Assembly (NCBI RefSeq): GCF_003336205.1
Contig: NZ_QPIE01000003.1
Coordinates: forward strand, 62,001 to 126,000
Direction: 5' to 3'
DNA length: 64,000 nt
Origin: Chryseobacterium lacus
GTDB taxonomy: Bacteria > Bacteroidota > Bacteroidia > Flavobacteriales > Weeksellaceae
A program made the position numbers and the translations under genes. Under the pieces are notes generated by a model, which was given only the letters and a program-made list of their open reading frames with translations, ran no database searches and had not been told where the DNA came from. How positions within the stretch are numbered: position 1 is the stretch's first letter; each line of letters opens with the position of its first letter. Of this stretch, positions 43,351 through 51,256 are shown one piece after another.

Positions 43351-44898
43351 TTACGACGTCATGGGCAATTTCAGTGTAAAGGTACTTCCTTTTCCTTTGT
43401 GCGATTCCACCAGAATTTGTCCCTTATGAAGCTCTACTATTTTTTTTACATAGGAAAGTCCTAGTCCCTGTCCTTTTACATTATGAATATTTCCCGTCTC
43501 CTCTCGAAAGAATTTTTCAAAAATTTTCTTTTTATTATCGCTGTCCAATCCAATTCCTTTATCCGAAATTTCGATGATATACCAGTGATTGTCGCTTTTG
43601 GTTTTCACCGAGATTTCGGGTACTTCCGGTGAATATTTATTGGCATTATCCAAAAGATTGATGAGCGCATTGGAAATATGGAATTCATCTACTTTTACGA
43701 TGTAACGGTCGGCGGTAAATTCCTGAGTTATCGTGCCGTCACGCTGCGCAACGATGAGGCTGAAACTTTCTGTAATTTCCCGGATTAAATTTCTGAGATT
43801 GGTTTCTTTCAGAAAAAGCTGAACCTCATTTCTTTCCAGTTTGCTCATGTTCAGGACATTTTCTATCTGCTTTTTCATCCTGAGATTTTCCTGCTTAATC
43901 AGATGTGAATAATATTTTACCTTCTCAGGATTATTGGAAATTTTGTCATTGGCAAGCGAATCCGTCGCTACTGAAATCGTGGCTAAAGGTGTTTTGAACT
44001 CATGTGACATGTTATTGATGAAATCCGTTTTTACCTCAGCTATTTTCTTTTGTTTCATCATATAATTGATGGAAATGATATAAATTCCTAAGATCGTGAG
44101 AAGCGACAGAAATGTTCCCAATAGCATGGGCAAATTATTTTTCGCCAAAGAATATCCTTTCCTCGGGAAGACTAACGCCAGACTATATTGGATCTGATCA
44201 TTACTGTCCAGATACAACGGGAAAGAATAGCTGTCGGCATTTTTTTCGTCTTTATAAATACTGCTTGCGACTGTGGTAAGCTGATCTTTACTATCAATTA
44301 TTCCATAACCGAATTTGGTATCTATTCCCTTCATTTTCAATTCTCTGGAAACCAAAGAATCAATGCTGTTTTGATCCACTCTTTGATCTATTGGCAGATC
44401 TTTTACATTAAGCTGAGCAAATTCGCGGAAATTGAATTCACCACTTTCAATCTGTGAATTTTGTTCTGCAGTAAGCAACTCGGGTGTATTCTGATTTTTT
44501 TTGATGGTAATCAAAGCCTCATCAGTGTACATTTTGGTAAGATTCAAACTATCACCTTGCGGAGAAATCGGAATACTCTGTTTTTCAATGATATTTTTAT
44601 AAGTTGTGATTTGCCTTTTACTTGCCGAATCTTCCACCGTTTGAATGAGCGTAAGTGTAGGCTGATCCGCATTTGCGATCGCTTCCTGATCGAAATTCTT
44701 GTATCGGGCGTAGTATTTCTCTACTTCCTGATCATTTATTTTTTTGACAGAGGACTCTAATGCGGCGTGAACTTTATTGGAGAAGTCCTGTTCCAATGCC
44801 TCATAATATCCTTTGAGCCAATAAAATTGCAGTGTGACAAAGACGATTAAAGAAATCGTCATAAACACCGAAATGATAGGGATGAATTTATTGTTCAT
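43351..44898 (-). CDS. Sensor histidine kinase (RprX-like)
   Basis: 515 residues. The first membrane helix (IISVFMTISLIVFVTLQFYW) and a second near 270 (LGTFLSLLTILGIYIISIN) enclose an approximately 240-residue periplasmic sensor region of unknown ligand, mostly helical and Glu/Lys-rich, without obvious Cys or His clusters. The H-box NMSHEFKTPLATI places the phosphorylated His at 299. The N, G1 and G2 boxes (LLDNANKYS, ISDKGIGLD, KGQGLGLSYVKKI) are complete. Cognate to the regulator 31 bp downstream. A 9-bp hairpin and an AT-rich palindrome lie upstream of the start. Confidence 0.92.
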   Translation of the reverse strand: MNNKFIPIISVFMTISLIVFVTLQFYWLKGYYEALEQDFSNKVHAALESSVKKINDQEVEKYYARYKNFDQEAIANADQPTLTLIQTVEDSASKRQITTYKNIIEKQSIPISPQGDSLNLTKMYTDEALITIKKNQNTPELLTAEQNSQIESGEFNFREFAQLNVKDLPIDQRVDQNSIDSLVSRELKMKGIDTKFGYGIIDSKDQLTTVASSIYKDEKNADSYSFPLYLDSNDQIQYSLALVFPRKGYSLAKNNLPMLLGTFLSLLTILGIYIISINYMMKQKKIAEVKTDFINNMSHEFKTPLATISVATDSLANDKISNNPEKVKYYSHLIKQENLRMKKQIENVLNMSKLERNEVQLFLKETNLRNLIREITESFSLIVAQRDGTITQEFTADRYIVKVDEFHISNALINLLDNANKYSPEVPEISVKTKSDNHWYIIEISDKGIGLDSDNKKKIFEKFFREETGNIHNVKGQGLGLSYVKKIVELHKGQILVESHKGKGSTFTLKLPMTS

Positions 44899-44916
44899 TC
44901 AAAAATTAAATTCAAA

Positions 44917-44980
44917 TGTTAAAATTACTGATTTTAACAATATAAAAACAGATAATGCGACAATATATTGTACATATTGT
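44917..44980. promoter_or_regulatory. Inverted repeats upstream of histidine kinase gene
   Basis: TGTTAAAAT (44917-44925) and ATTTTAACA (44931-44939) form a 9-bp hairpin 19 bases upstream of the kinase ATG. A 12-bp palindrome ACAATATATTGT (44960-44971) is followed by another TATTGT half-site (44975-44980). They could be operator sites for autoregulation. The region is AT-rich, so chance is not excluded. Confidence 0.4.
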
Positions 44981-45010
44981 TTCAAAAAAATGATTTTTAA
45001 CAGATATTTT

Positions 45011-45379
45011 CTATTCCAGTATTGAAATATCTTCGGGAAACAGCTCTTCATCCACGAAATACTGAATGATGGCTTTCTTCATCAGAATCTGCTGCTCATT
45101 CGGTTTCAATTCCGGAAGCACATCCAAAGTTTCGAAATGGGGATAACCATCGTCATCATAATGAGAAAACCGATAATATCCGAAAGGTTCCAAAAGCCGG
45201 CAAACCGCAATATGAATGAGGTTTAATTTGTCGTCTTTAGAATATTTTTGTTTTCCACTGCCCAGCTCCTGAATGCCGATAAGGAAAAGCAGGGTATCTA
45301 TTGTAGGGTGTTTTTCGGTATCAAAATTTTCCTGGAAAAAACGTTCTACTTCTTTCCAGAGTTCTGTTTCGTTCTTCAT
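45011..45379 (-). CDS. Small conserved protein, unknown function
   Basis: 122 residues, not recognised. Soluble, acidic, mostly helical by composition, with FFQENFDTEKHPTIDTLLFLIGIQELGSGK and the aromatic HIAVCRLLEPFGYYRFSHYDDDGYPHFETLD segment. The latter looks conserved because it is rich in aromatic and charged residues. Its ATG overlaps the stop of oligopeptidase B as ATGA, so it is translated after the peptidase and may be needed in fixed ratio with it. No motif gives a function. Confidence 0.75.
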   Translation of the reverse strand: MKNETELWKEVERFFQENFDTEKHPTIDTLLFLIGIQELGSGKQKYSKDDKLNLIHIAVCRLLEPFGYYRFSHYDDDGYPHFETLDVLPELKPNEQQILMKKAIIQYFVDEELFPEDISILE

Positions 45380-47421
45380 TTTTTATTTTCTAATTTTAGC
45401 AAAAATGCAAATTCCAAGGCATCTTCTTTCAGGCTTTCAAACCGTCCGCTGGCTCCCCCATGACCTGAACTCATGTCGGTTTTAAACAGTAAAATGTTAT
45501 CGTTGGTTTTTAATTCACGAAGCTTACAAACCCATTTTGCAGGTTCCCAATATTGTACTTGCGAATCATGAAAACCAGTTGTAATCAGAATATTAGGATA
45601 TTTTCTCGGTTCTACATTATCATAAGGCGAATAAGATTTAATGTAGTGATAATACTCCTCCTCTTTGGGATTTCCCCATTCGTCAAATTCTCCCGTCGTC
45701 AACGGAATTGTTTCATCCAGCATAGTGGTTACCACATCTACAAAAGGTACCTGAGCGATAATTCCGTTAAAAAGTTCCGGCTCCATATTCATGACAGCTC
45801 CTACCAAAAGTCCGCCTGCACTTCCGCCCATCGCATAAAGATGGGCAGATGAGGTGTAACTTTCTGTAATGAGAAATTTCGCCGCATCTATAAAATCATA
45901 AAAAGTATTCTTTTTACGGAGCATTTTTCCGTCTTCATACCAGGTTCTGCCCAGATATTCACCGCCTCGAATATGTGCAATGGCATAAACAAAACCCCGG
46001 TCTAAAAGAGACAATCTTACGTTAGAAAAACTCGCATCTACCGTATGCCCATAACTTCCGTAGCCATATAAAAGCAGTGGAGTTTCAGGAGATTTTTGTG
46101 TGTTTTTGCGATACACCAGTGAAATCGGCACTTTAGTAACTCCATCCCGGGATGGTGCCCATATTCTCTCAGAAATATAATTTCCCGGATGAAAATCTCC
46201 GCCCAAAACTTCCTGCTGTTTCAGAAGTATTGTGGTTTTCTTGTCCATATCATATTCAAATGAAGCATTCGGTTGGGTCAAAGAAGTATAACCATAACGG
46301 AGCTTGGTGGTATCAAATTCCAGATTAATTCCGATAAATGCGGTGTAAGCCGGATCAGAAAACTCCAGATAATGAGAATTTCCAGTCATCTGATTGATTA
46401 TATTAATCTGCAAAAGGCCTCCTTTTCTTTCTTCCAATACCAAATGTTGGGCAAAAATCTCAAAACCTTCCAATAAAATTTCTTGACGGTGAGGGATAAT
46501 TTCTTTCCAGAATTTCATTTCACAATGATCTACGGAAGTTTTCACCAATTTGAAATTGAAAGCATCTTGCGCATTCGTAATGATGTAGAAATCGTTTTGG
46601 TAATGTTCAATGGAATATTCCAGATTTTCTTTTCGTCGCTGTACTATTTTCCAATCTGCAAAAACCTGATCTGCAGGTATAAATCGATGTTCATCCGACA
46701 CTGTACTTGAACTGCCAATAAAAATGTATTTCAGCGATTTTGTTTTGTAAACATTTACATCAAAAGCTTCATCTTTTTCATGAAAAATCAGAACATCCTG
46801 AGAAGAATCGGTTCCCAACTCGTGCCGAAAAACCTGAAATGCGCGAAGGTTTTTGTCTTTCCGGATATAGAAGAAATGTTGGTTATCATTAGCCCAAACG
46901 ACTTTTCCGGTGGTATTCTCAATATTATCGGGTAAAAGTTCTCCTGTTTTCAGATTTTTGATTTGAATGGTATAAATTCTTCTTCCGACTGTATCGGTAG
47001 AAAAGGCAGCCAATTCATTATCAGTGCTTACGGCAGCACTTCCGAAATCAAAATAAGAATGTCCTTCCGCAAGAAGGTTGGTATCGAACATCAGTTCTTC
47101 CGTCTGATCTAAAGAAAGATATTTACGGCAAAATAAGGGATATTCTTTATTCTCTTCGTAACGGACGATATACCAATAATCATTGAAAAAATAAGGAATA
47201 CTTTCGTCATCTTTTTTGTAGCGGGATTTCATTTCCTCATACAGCGCTTCCTGAAGCTCGATAGTATCCTTCATCATGAAAGCGGCGTATTCATTCTCCT
47301 GTTCCAGATATCGGACCGTTTCAGGATTTTCTCTTTCGTTCAGCCAGAAATAATGATCAATACGTTGATCGCCATGGGTTTCCAGAACTTTTTTTATTTT
47401 TTGCGCTACGGGAGCTTTCAT
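45376..47421 (-). CDS. ptrB: Oligopeptidase B (S9A prolyl oligopeptidase family)
   Basis: 681-residue serine peptidase that cuts after basic residues in short peptides. An N-terminal seven-bladed propeller (EYAAFMMKDT start, YWYIVRYEENKEYPLFCRK) precedes the alpha/beta-hydrolase domain. The latter contains GYGSYGHTVDASFSNVRLSLLDRGFVYAIAHIRGGEYLGRTWYEDGK, the nucleophile in GGSAGG, Asp in FHDSQVQYWEPAKWV and His in SSGHGGASGR. Length is standard and no signal peptide is present, so it is cytoplasmic. A TAATTTTG box at 47439-47446 lies upstream. It overlaps the next small gene by four bases. Confidence 0.93.
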   Translation of the reverse strand: MKAPVAQKIKKVLETHGDQRIDHYFWLNERENPETVRYLEQENEYAAFMMKDTIELQEALYEEMKSRYKKDDESIPYFFNDYWYIVRYEENKEYPLFCRKYLSLDQTEELMFDTNLLAEGHSYFDFGSAAVSTDNELAAFSTDTVGRRIYTIQIKNLKTGELLPDNIENTTGKVVWANDNQHFFYIRKDKNLRAFQVFRHELGTDSSQDVLIFHEKDEAFDVNVYKTKSLKYIFIGSSSTVSDEHRFIPADQVFADWKIVQRRKENLEYSIEHYQNDFYIITNAQDAFNFKLVKTSVDHCEMKFWKEIIPHRQEILLEGFEIFAQHLVLEERKGGLLQINIINQMTGNSHYLEFSDPAYTAFIGINLEFDTTKLRYGYTSLTQPNASFEYDMDKKTTILLKQQEVLGGDFHPGNYISERIWAPSRDGVTKVPISLVYRKNTQKSPETPLLLYGYGSYGHTVDASFSNVRLSLLDRGFVYAIAHIRGGEYLGRTWYEDGKMLRKKNTFYDFIDAAKFLITESYTSSAHLYAMGGSAGGLLVGAVMNMEPELFNGIIAQVPFVDVVTTMLDETIPLTTGEFDEWGNPKEEEYYHYIKSYSPYDNVEPRKYPNILITTGFHDSQVQYWEPAKWVCKLRELKTNDNILLFKTDMSSGHGGASGRFESLKEDALEFAFLLKLENKK

Positions 47422-47438
47422 TTAAAAAATTTAGAAAT

Positions 47439-47446
47439 CAAAATTA
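47439..47446 (-). promoter_or_regulatory. -7 promoter box of oligopeptidase B gene
   Basis: TAATTTTG on the minus strand, 17 bases before the ATG. Confidence 0.45.
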
Positions 47447-47450
47447 TAAT

Positions 47451-47485
47451 AAAAAAGCCATCTTTTCACACTGAAAAGACGGCTA
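47451..47485 (-). terminator. Rho-independent terminator of hemD
   Basis: A 13-bp stem with one G-U pair (47457-47469 with 47473-47485 approximately), short loop, and a run of Ts on the minus strand. It lies between hemD and the oligopeptidase promoter. Confidence 0.82.
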
Positions 47486-47504
47486 TTGGCTTATTTTTAG
47501 GAAA

Positions 47505-48245
47505 TTATTTACCTAAACCTCTGATATATTTTTCTATTGCCATCGTCATGGAAGGGTTTTCCTTGGTAGGTGCCATTACATTCACTACCAATCCGGATTC
47601 TTCCGCAGCACTTTGTGTCGTGGTGCCGAAAACGCCAATTTTGGTTTTGCCTTGCTTAAAATTTTCAAAATTTTGAAATAGCGAACGAATCCCTTGTGGA
47701 CTGAAGAAAACGAGCATATCGTAATCTTCAATATTAATATCCGACAAATCCGAACAAACAGTTCGGTACATGATGGATCTGGTCCAGTCAATATTGGCTT
47801 TATCCAGCGTTACCGGAATATCAGGACTCATGACATCTGAGGTAGGAATAAGATACTTTTCGGAAGGATATTTCTTAAAAAGAGGAGCCAGATCGGCAAA
47901 ATTCTTTTCTCCAAAACTGATTTTTCTTTTTCTGTAAATGATGTGTTTCTGAAGGTAATTGGCAACAGCCTCGCTTTGGCAGATATACCTCATAGAATCC
48001 GGCACGCTAAAGCGCATTTCCTCTGCCAACCGGAAATAATGATCGATTGCGTTTTTGCTGGTAAAGATAATCCCCGTGTAATGGGAAAGATCTATTTTCT
48101 GCGTCCTCAGTTCTTTATTGTCTACCCCTTCTACGTGAATAAAAGGCCTGAAGTCTATTTTTATTTTCTCTTTTTTTGCCATTTCCAGATAAGGAGAAGA
48201 TTCATTAGGAGCAGGCTGAGATACAAGAATAGATTTTATTTTCAT
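47505..48245 (-). CDS. hemD: Uroporphyrinogen-III synthase
   Basis: 246 residues from the ATG at 48245 (MKIKSILVSQP). HemD closes hydroxymethylbilane into uroporphyrinogen III in haem synthesis. Sequence conservation in this family is low, but the two-lobe pattern, with FTSKNAIDHYFRL in the first lobe, YRTVCSDLSDINIEDYDMLVFFSPQGIRSLF in the second and GVFGTTTQSAAEESGLVVNVMAPTKENPSMTMAIEKYI at the end, is characteristic. The frame is open further upstream, but that part overlaps the DUF4271 gene. It lies 11 bp downstream of DUF4271 and is probably co-transcribed with it. Confidence 0.9.
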   Translation of the reverse strand: MKIKSILVSQPAPNESSPYLEMAKKEKIKIDFRPFIHVEGVDNKELRTQKIDLSHYTGIIFTSKNAIDHYFRLAEEMRFSVPDSMRYICQSEAVANYLQKHIIYRKRKISFGEKNFADLAPLFKKYPSEKYLIPTSDVMSPDIPVTLDKANIDWTRSIMYRTVCSDLSDINIEDYDMLVFFSPQGIRSLFQNFENFKQGKTKIGVFGTTTQSAAEESGLVVNVMAPTKENPSMTMAIEKYIRGLGK

Positions 48246-48256
48246 TTCAATTTTTC

Positions 48257-48925
48257 TTAAAAAAACAACAGTTTCCACAGTGCCAACAATGGCACAAATT
48301 GGAGGGTGCAAATATACAAAATTTTATAATACCATTCTGACGGGAAAACCTTCTGAGGGTGAAACAGATAGAACAGATTTTTAAATGCAAAAATACAGCA
48401 AAGGCCCAAAATATAATATGGAAATACTTCTGCCTTATTGATACCGAAGTAATAATGAACAATAATGAGAGCCATGAGGATCAGCGAAACCACAAAGTAA
48501 AACTTCGTCGCAGCAAAATAAAATAAAGGCCATTTTCTGGAATCAGCGATACTTTGGTAAAACAAATAACTGAGAATCATTCTGCCGAAATAGAACAAAA
48601 AAACACTCAGCATCGTATAGCCAATTTTATTCAACTGATATCCAAGAATTTCTTTCTCAGCAACGATTTGTGGTACAAATGGAATATATTGAGAAACCAA
48701 TACCGACAAAGAGATACAGTACACCAATGAAACAATCATCCAGCTCAAGATTTGATTGCTGGAATCCTCAAACGGCTGCAAAAGAAATTCTCTGATAGTA
48801 GCATCCCGTTGCAGCGAAATAATCATGAATAAGTACAGAAAACCACACCCGAGCAATATAAAGATAACCCAGTCGTTATTTTCCGGAATTCTGATGGTGC
48901 TGATGATATTCAGTGCCAATATCAA
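48257..48925 (-). CDS. DUF4271 family membrane protein, probable TTG start
   Basis: About 222 residues with six predicted membrane helices. The family N-terminus RIPENNDWVIFILLGCGFLYLFM is present, then LQPFEDSSNQILSWMIVSLVYCISLSVLVSQ and the end FKNLFYLFHPQKVFPSEWYYKILYICTLQFVPLLALWKLLFF. DUF4271 is Bacteroidota-specific and uncharacterised. There is no suitable ATG: the open frame runs back to 49240 through the divergent glycosyltransferase gene. A TACTTTTG box at 48940-48947 leaves only TTG codons at 48925 or 48919 before the conserved part. Confidence 0.85.
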   Translation of the reverse strand: MILALNIISTIRIPENNDWVIFILLGCGFLYLFMIISLQRDATIREFLLQPFEDSSNQILSWMIVSLVYCISLSVLVSQYIPFVPQIVAEKEILGYQLNKIGYTMLSVFLFYFGRMILSYLFYQSIADSRKWPLFYFAATKFYFVVSLILMALIIVHYYFGINKAEVFPYYILGLCCIFAFKNLFYLFHPQKVFPSEWYYKILYICTLQFVPLLALWKLLFF

Positions 48926-48939
48926 AGGTATTTTTTTTG

Positions 48940-48947
48940 CAAAAGTA
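48940..48947 (-). promoter_or_regulatory. -7 promoter box of DUF4271-hemD unit
   Basis: TACTTTTG on the minus strand, 14 bases before the proposed TTG start, in the 81-bp region shared with a divergent promoter. Confidence 0.55.
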
Positions 48948-48990
48948 GAGATTATTTTAAACACCCTAAATAGCAAAAGTGGAAATACGC

Positions 48991-48998
48991 TATCTTTG
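48991..48998 (+). promoter_or_regulatory. -7 promoter box of glycosyltransferase gene
   Basis: TATCTTTG, eight bases before the ATG at 49007, so the leader is about four bases. Confidence 0.58.
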
Positions 48999-49006
48999 CA
49001 CCTGAA

Positions 49007-49723
49007 ATGAAGAAACTCGTCATCATACCTACTTATAACGAAAAAGAAAACATCCGAAACATCATTGAAGCGGTGTTTGCTTTGCAGCAGGAATATCATA
49101 TTCTGGTAGTGGACGATTCTTCTCCCGACGGCACTTCCGAGATTGTAAGAAATCTTCAGGAGTATTATCCGGGAGAACTTTATTTGAGTGTAAGAAAAGT
49201 AAAAGACGGATTGGGAAAAGCATACATTCATGGATTTCAATGGGCTTTGAAAAATAATTACGATTACATTTTTGAAATGGATGCCGATTTTTCACACGAC
49301 CCAAAAGACCTTCCCAAACTTTTTGAAGCCTGCAAAAAAGGCGGAATGAGTGTGGGTTCCCGGTATTGCAATGGCGTAAATGTCGTAAACTGGCCTATGG
49401 GAAGGGTGTTGCTTTCTTATTTCGCCTCGCGTTATGTCCGGTTTGTTCTGGGAATTCCTGTGTATGATACTACGGCAGGTTTTGTTTGTTTTTCGCGGGA
49501 AACTCTCCAAAAAATCGGGCTTCATAAAATAAAACTGAAAGGTTACGGTTTTCAGGTAGAGATGAAATTCAGAGCGTACAAAAAAGGAGTGAAAATTATC
49601 GAAGTGCCAATTATTTTTACCAACAGAGTGCAGGGAGAAAGCAAAATGAATGGCGGCATTATTGGTGAAGCTATTTTCGGAGTGCTTAATTTGAAATGGA
49701 AATCGCTGATCAACAGATTATAA
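49007..49723 (+). CDS. Polyprenol-phosphate mannosyltransferase-like glycosyltransferase (GT2)
   Basis: 238-residue GT2 enzyme close to dolichol-phosphate mannose synthase. VIIPTYNEKENI starts the nucleotide-binding fold, then VVDDSSPDGTSEIV, FEMDADFSHDPKDLPKL with the DxD motif, and SRYCNGVNVVNWPMGR. It lacks C-terminal membrane helices, as the short DPM1-type enzymes do. It probably charges undecaprenyl phosphate with a hexose from a nucleotide donor for envelope glycan or protein O-glycosylation; donor and acceptor are inferred. DUF4296, tgt and lptF/G follow closely on the same strand. Confidence 0.9.
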   Translation: MKKLVIIPTYNEKENIRNIIEAVFALQQEYHILVVDDSSPDGTSEIVRNLQEYYPGELYLSVRKVKDGLGKAYIHGFQWALKNNYDYIFEMDADFSHDPKDLPKLFEACKKGGMSVGSRYCNGVNVVNWPMGRVLLSYFASRYVRFVLGIPVYDTTAGFVCFSRETLQKIGLHKIKLKGYGFQVEMKFRAYKKGVKIIEVPIIFTNRVQGESKMNGGIIGEAIFGVLNLKWKSLINRL

Positions 49724-49726
49724 TTC

Positions 49727-50098
49727 ATGAAAAAGCAACTCATATTCCTATTTCTGATTTTAATCACAACAGCATGTACCGAATATGTGGACGTGCCGGA
49801 AAAGCCACTTTCAAAAAACCAAATGGCAGAAATAATAGCCGAAATGACCCTCCGCCAACAGGAACTTCTGGCTGAACCCGGAAGTAAAATGCAGAAAGAA
49901 ACTCAGGAGATTTTGAAAAAACACAAGATAAAAGCAGAAGATTTTACAGAAAGTTACAAATATTACATCATGAAAAAGGAAATGGATGAGGTTCTGATCA
50001 AAGCTCAGGACATTATTCTGAAAGAACATCCTGATGCCAAAAAATTCGTCGAAAAGAAACTGAAAGGAAATCCTGAAATCACCTCTGCTCCAAGATAA
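49727..50098 (+). CDS. DUF4296 family lipoprotein
   Basis: 123 residues. Lipoprotein signal with Cys16 in ILITTACTEY. The mature part is helical and charged, with PLSKNQMAEIIAEMTLRQQELLAE and the following KKHKIKAEDFTESYKYYIMKKEMDEVLIKAQDIILK. DUF4296 is a Bacteroidota lipoprotein family of unknown function. Only three bases separate it from the glycosyltransferase stop, and five from the tgt ATG, so it is inside an operon. Confidence 0.85.
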   Translation: MKKQLIFLFLILITTACTEYVDVPEKPLSKNQMAEIIAEMTLRQQELLAEPGSKMQKETQEILKKHKIKAEDFTESYKYYIMKKEMDEVLIKAQDIILKEHPDAKKFVEKKLKGNPEITSAPR

Positions 50099-50103
50099 AA
50101 TAT

Positions 50104-51237
50104 ATGCAGCCATTTTTTGAAATAGAAAAAAAAACAGAAAGCAAAGCCAGAGCGGGAGTCATTTCTACCAGCCATGGCCAGATTCAAACACCGATTTTCA
50201 TGCCCGTCGGAACAGTAGCTTCCGTAAAAACGGTCCATCAGCACGAGCTGAAAGAGGACATCAAAGCTGAAATCATTCTCGGAAATACCTATCACCTTTA
50301 TTTGCGGCCCGGAATGGAAGTGATGCAAAATGCAGGCGGACTTCACCAATTTATGAAATGGGACCTTCCTATCCTCACGGATTCCGGTGGTTATCAGGTT
50401 TTCTCGCTTTCCGATTCAAGGAAAATGACGGAAGAAGGTGTTAAATTTAAATCTCATATCGACGGAAGCTTTCACTTTATTTCTCCGGAAAAATCGATGG
50501 AAATCCAAAGACAAATTGGTGCGGATATTTTCATGGCTTTTGATGAATGTACGCCTTATCCGTGTGAATACAATCAGGCAAAAACCTCAATGGAACTCAC
50601 CCATCGCTGGTTGAAGAGATGCATCAGTTGGTGCGGAGAAAATCCCGAACTTTATGGTCATAAACAACATTTGTTCCCTATTGTTCAGGGTTCAGTATAT
50701 TCAGATTTAAGGAAAATTTCTGCCGAGGTGATTTCAGAAGCAGATGCTATCGGAAATGCCATTGGCGGACTGTCTGTTGGCGAGCCAGAAGAAGAAATGT
50801 ACCGCATCACCGATATTGTAACCGATATTTTACCGGTAGCAAAACCAAGATATTTAATGGGTGTAGGAACGCCATGGAATATTTTGGAATCCATCGGTTT
50901 GGGAATTGATATGATGGACTGCGTTATGCCGACCCGAAATGCGCGAAATGCAATGCTCTTCACCTGGAACGGGGTGATGAACATGAAAAACGAAAAGTGG
51001 AAAAATGATTTCTCCGACCTGGATGAATTCGGAACCAGCTTTGTAGACAGAGAATACTCGAAAGCGTATGTAAGGCATCTTTTTATTGCCAAAGAATATC
51101 TGGCCAAGCAAATAGCATCTATTCATAACTTGGCATTCTATCTGGATCTGGTGAAAACTGCGCGCCAACATATCGTTGCAGGAGATTTTTATGAATGGAA
51201 AGATTCTGTTACGCCGGCGCTCAGACAACGTTTATAA
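50104..51237 (+). CDS. tgt: Queuine/preQ1 tRNA-guanine transglycosylase lacking the zinc cysteines
   Basis: 377 residues. Tgt swaps guanine-34 of tRNA-Asn, -Asp, -His and -Tyr for preQ1. LTDSGGYQVFSLSDSRKMTEEGVKF holds the general acid/base Asp. GSVYSDLRK, GIGGLSVGEP-like text and DMMDCVMPTRNARNAM with the nucleophilic Asp are intact. In canonical bacterial Tgt a CxCxxC near residue 310 binds zinc with a following His. Here that region reads DEFGTSFVDREYSKAYVRHLF, with Gly, Ser and Asp in the three Cys positions and the His kept. I believe this is usual in Bacteroidota. queE at 9 kb belongs to the same pathway. Confidence 0.94.
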   Translation: MQPFFEIEKKTESKARAGVISTSHGQIQTPIFMPVGTVASVKTVHQHELKEDIKAEIILGNTYHLYLRPGMEVMQNAGGLHQFMKWDLPILTDSGGYQVFSLSDSRKMTEEGVKFKSHIDGSFHFISPEKSMEIQRQIGADIFMAFDECTPYPCEYNQAKTSMELTHRWLKRCISWCGENPELYGHKQHLFPIVQGSVYSDLRKISAEVISEADAIGNAIGGLSVGEPEEEMYRITDIVTDILPVAKPRYLMGVGTPWNILESIGLGIDMMDCVMPTRNARNAMLFTWNGVMNMKNEKWKNDFSDLDEFGTSFVDREYSKAYVRHLFIAKEYLAKQIASIHNLAFYLDLVKTARQHIVAGDFYEWKDSVTPALRQRL

Positions 51238-51256
51238 AACATCAGAATAAAGAATA

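Noticed and set aside
48926-49240. N-terminal extension of the DUF4271 frame up to an ATG at 49240.
   Set aside because: It would run through the divergent promoter and 230 bp of the glycosyltransferase gene; the conserved family start lies at about 48900.
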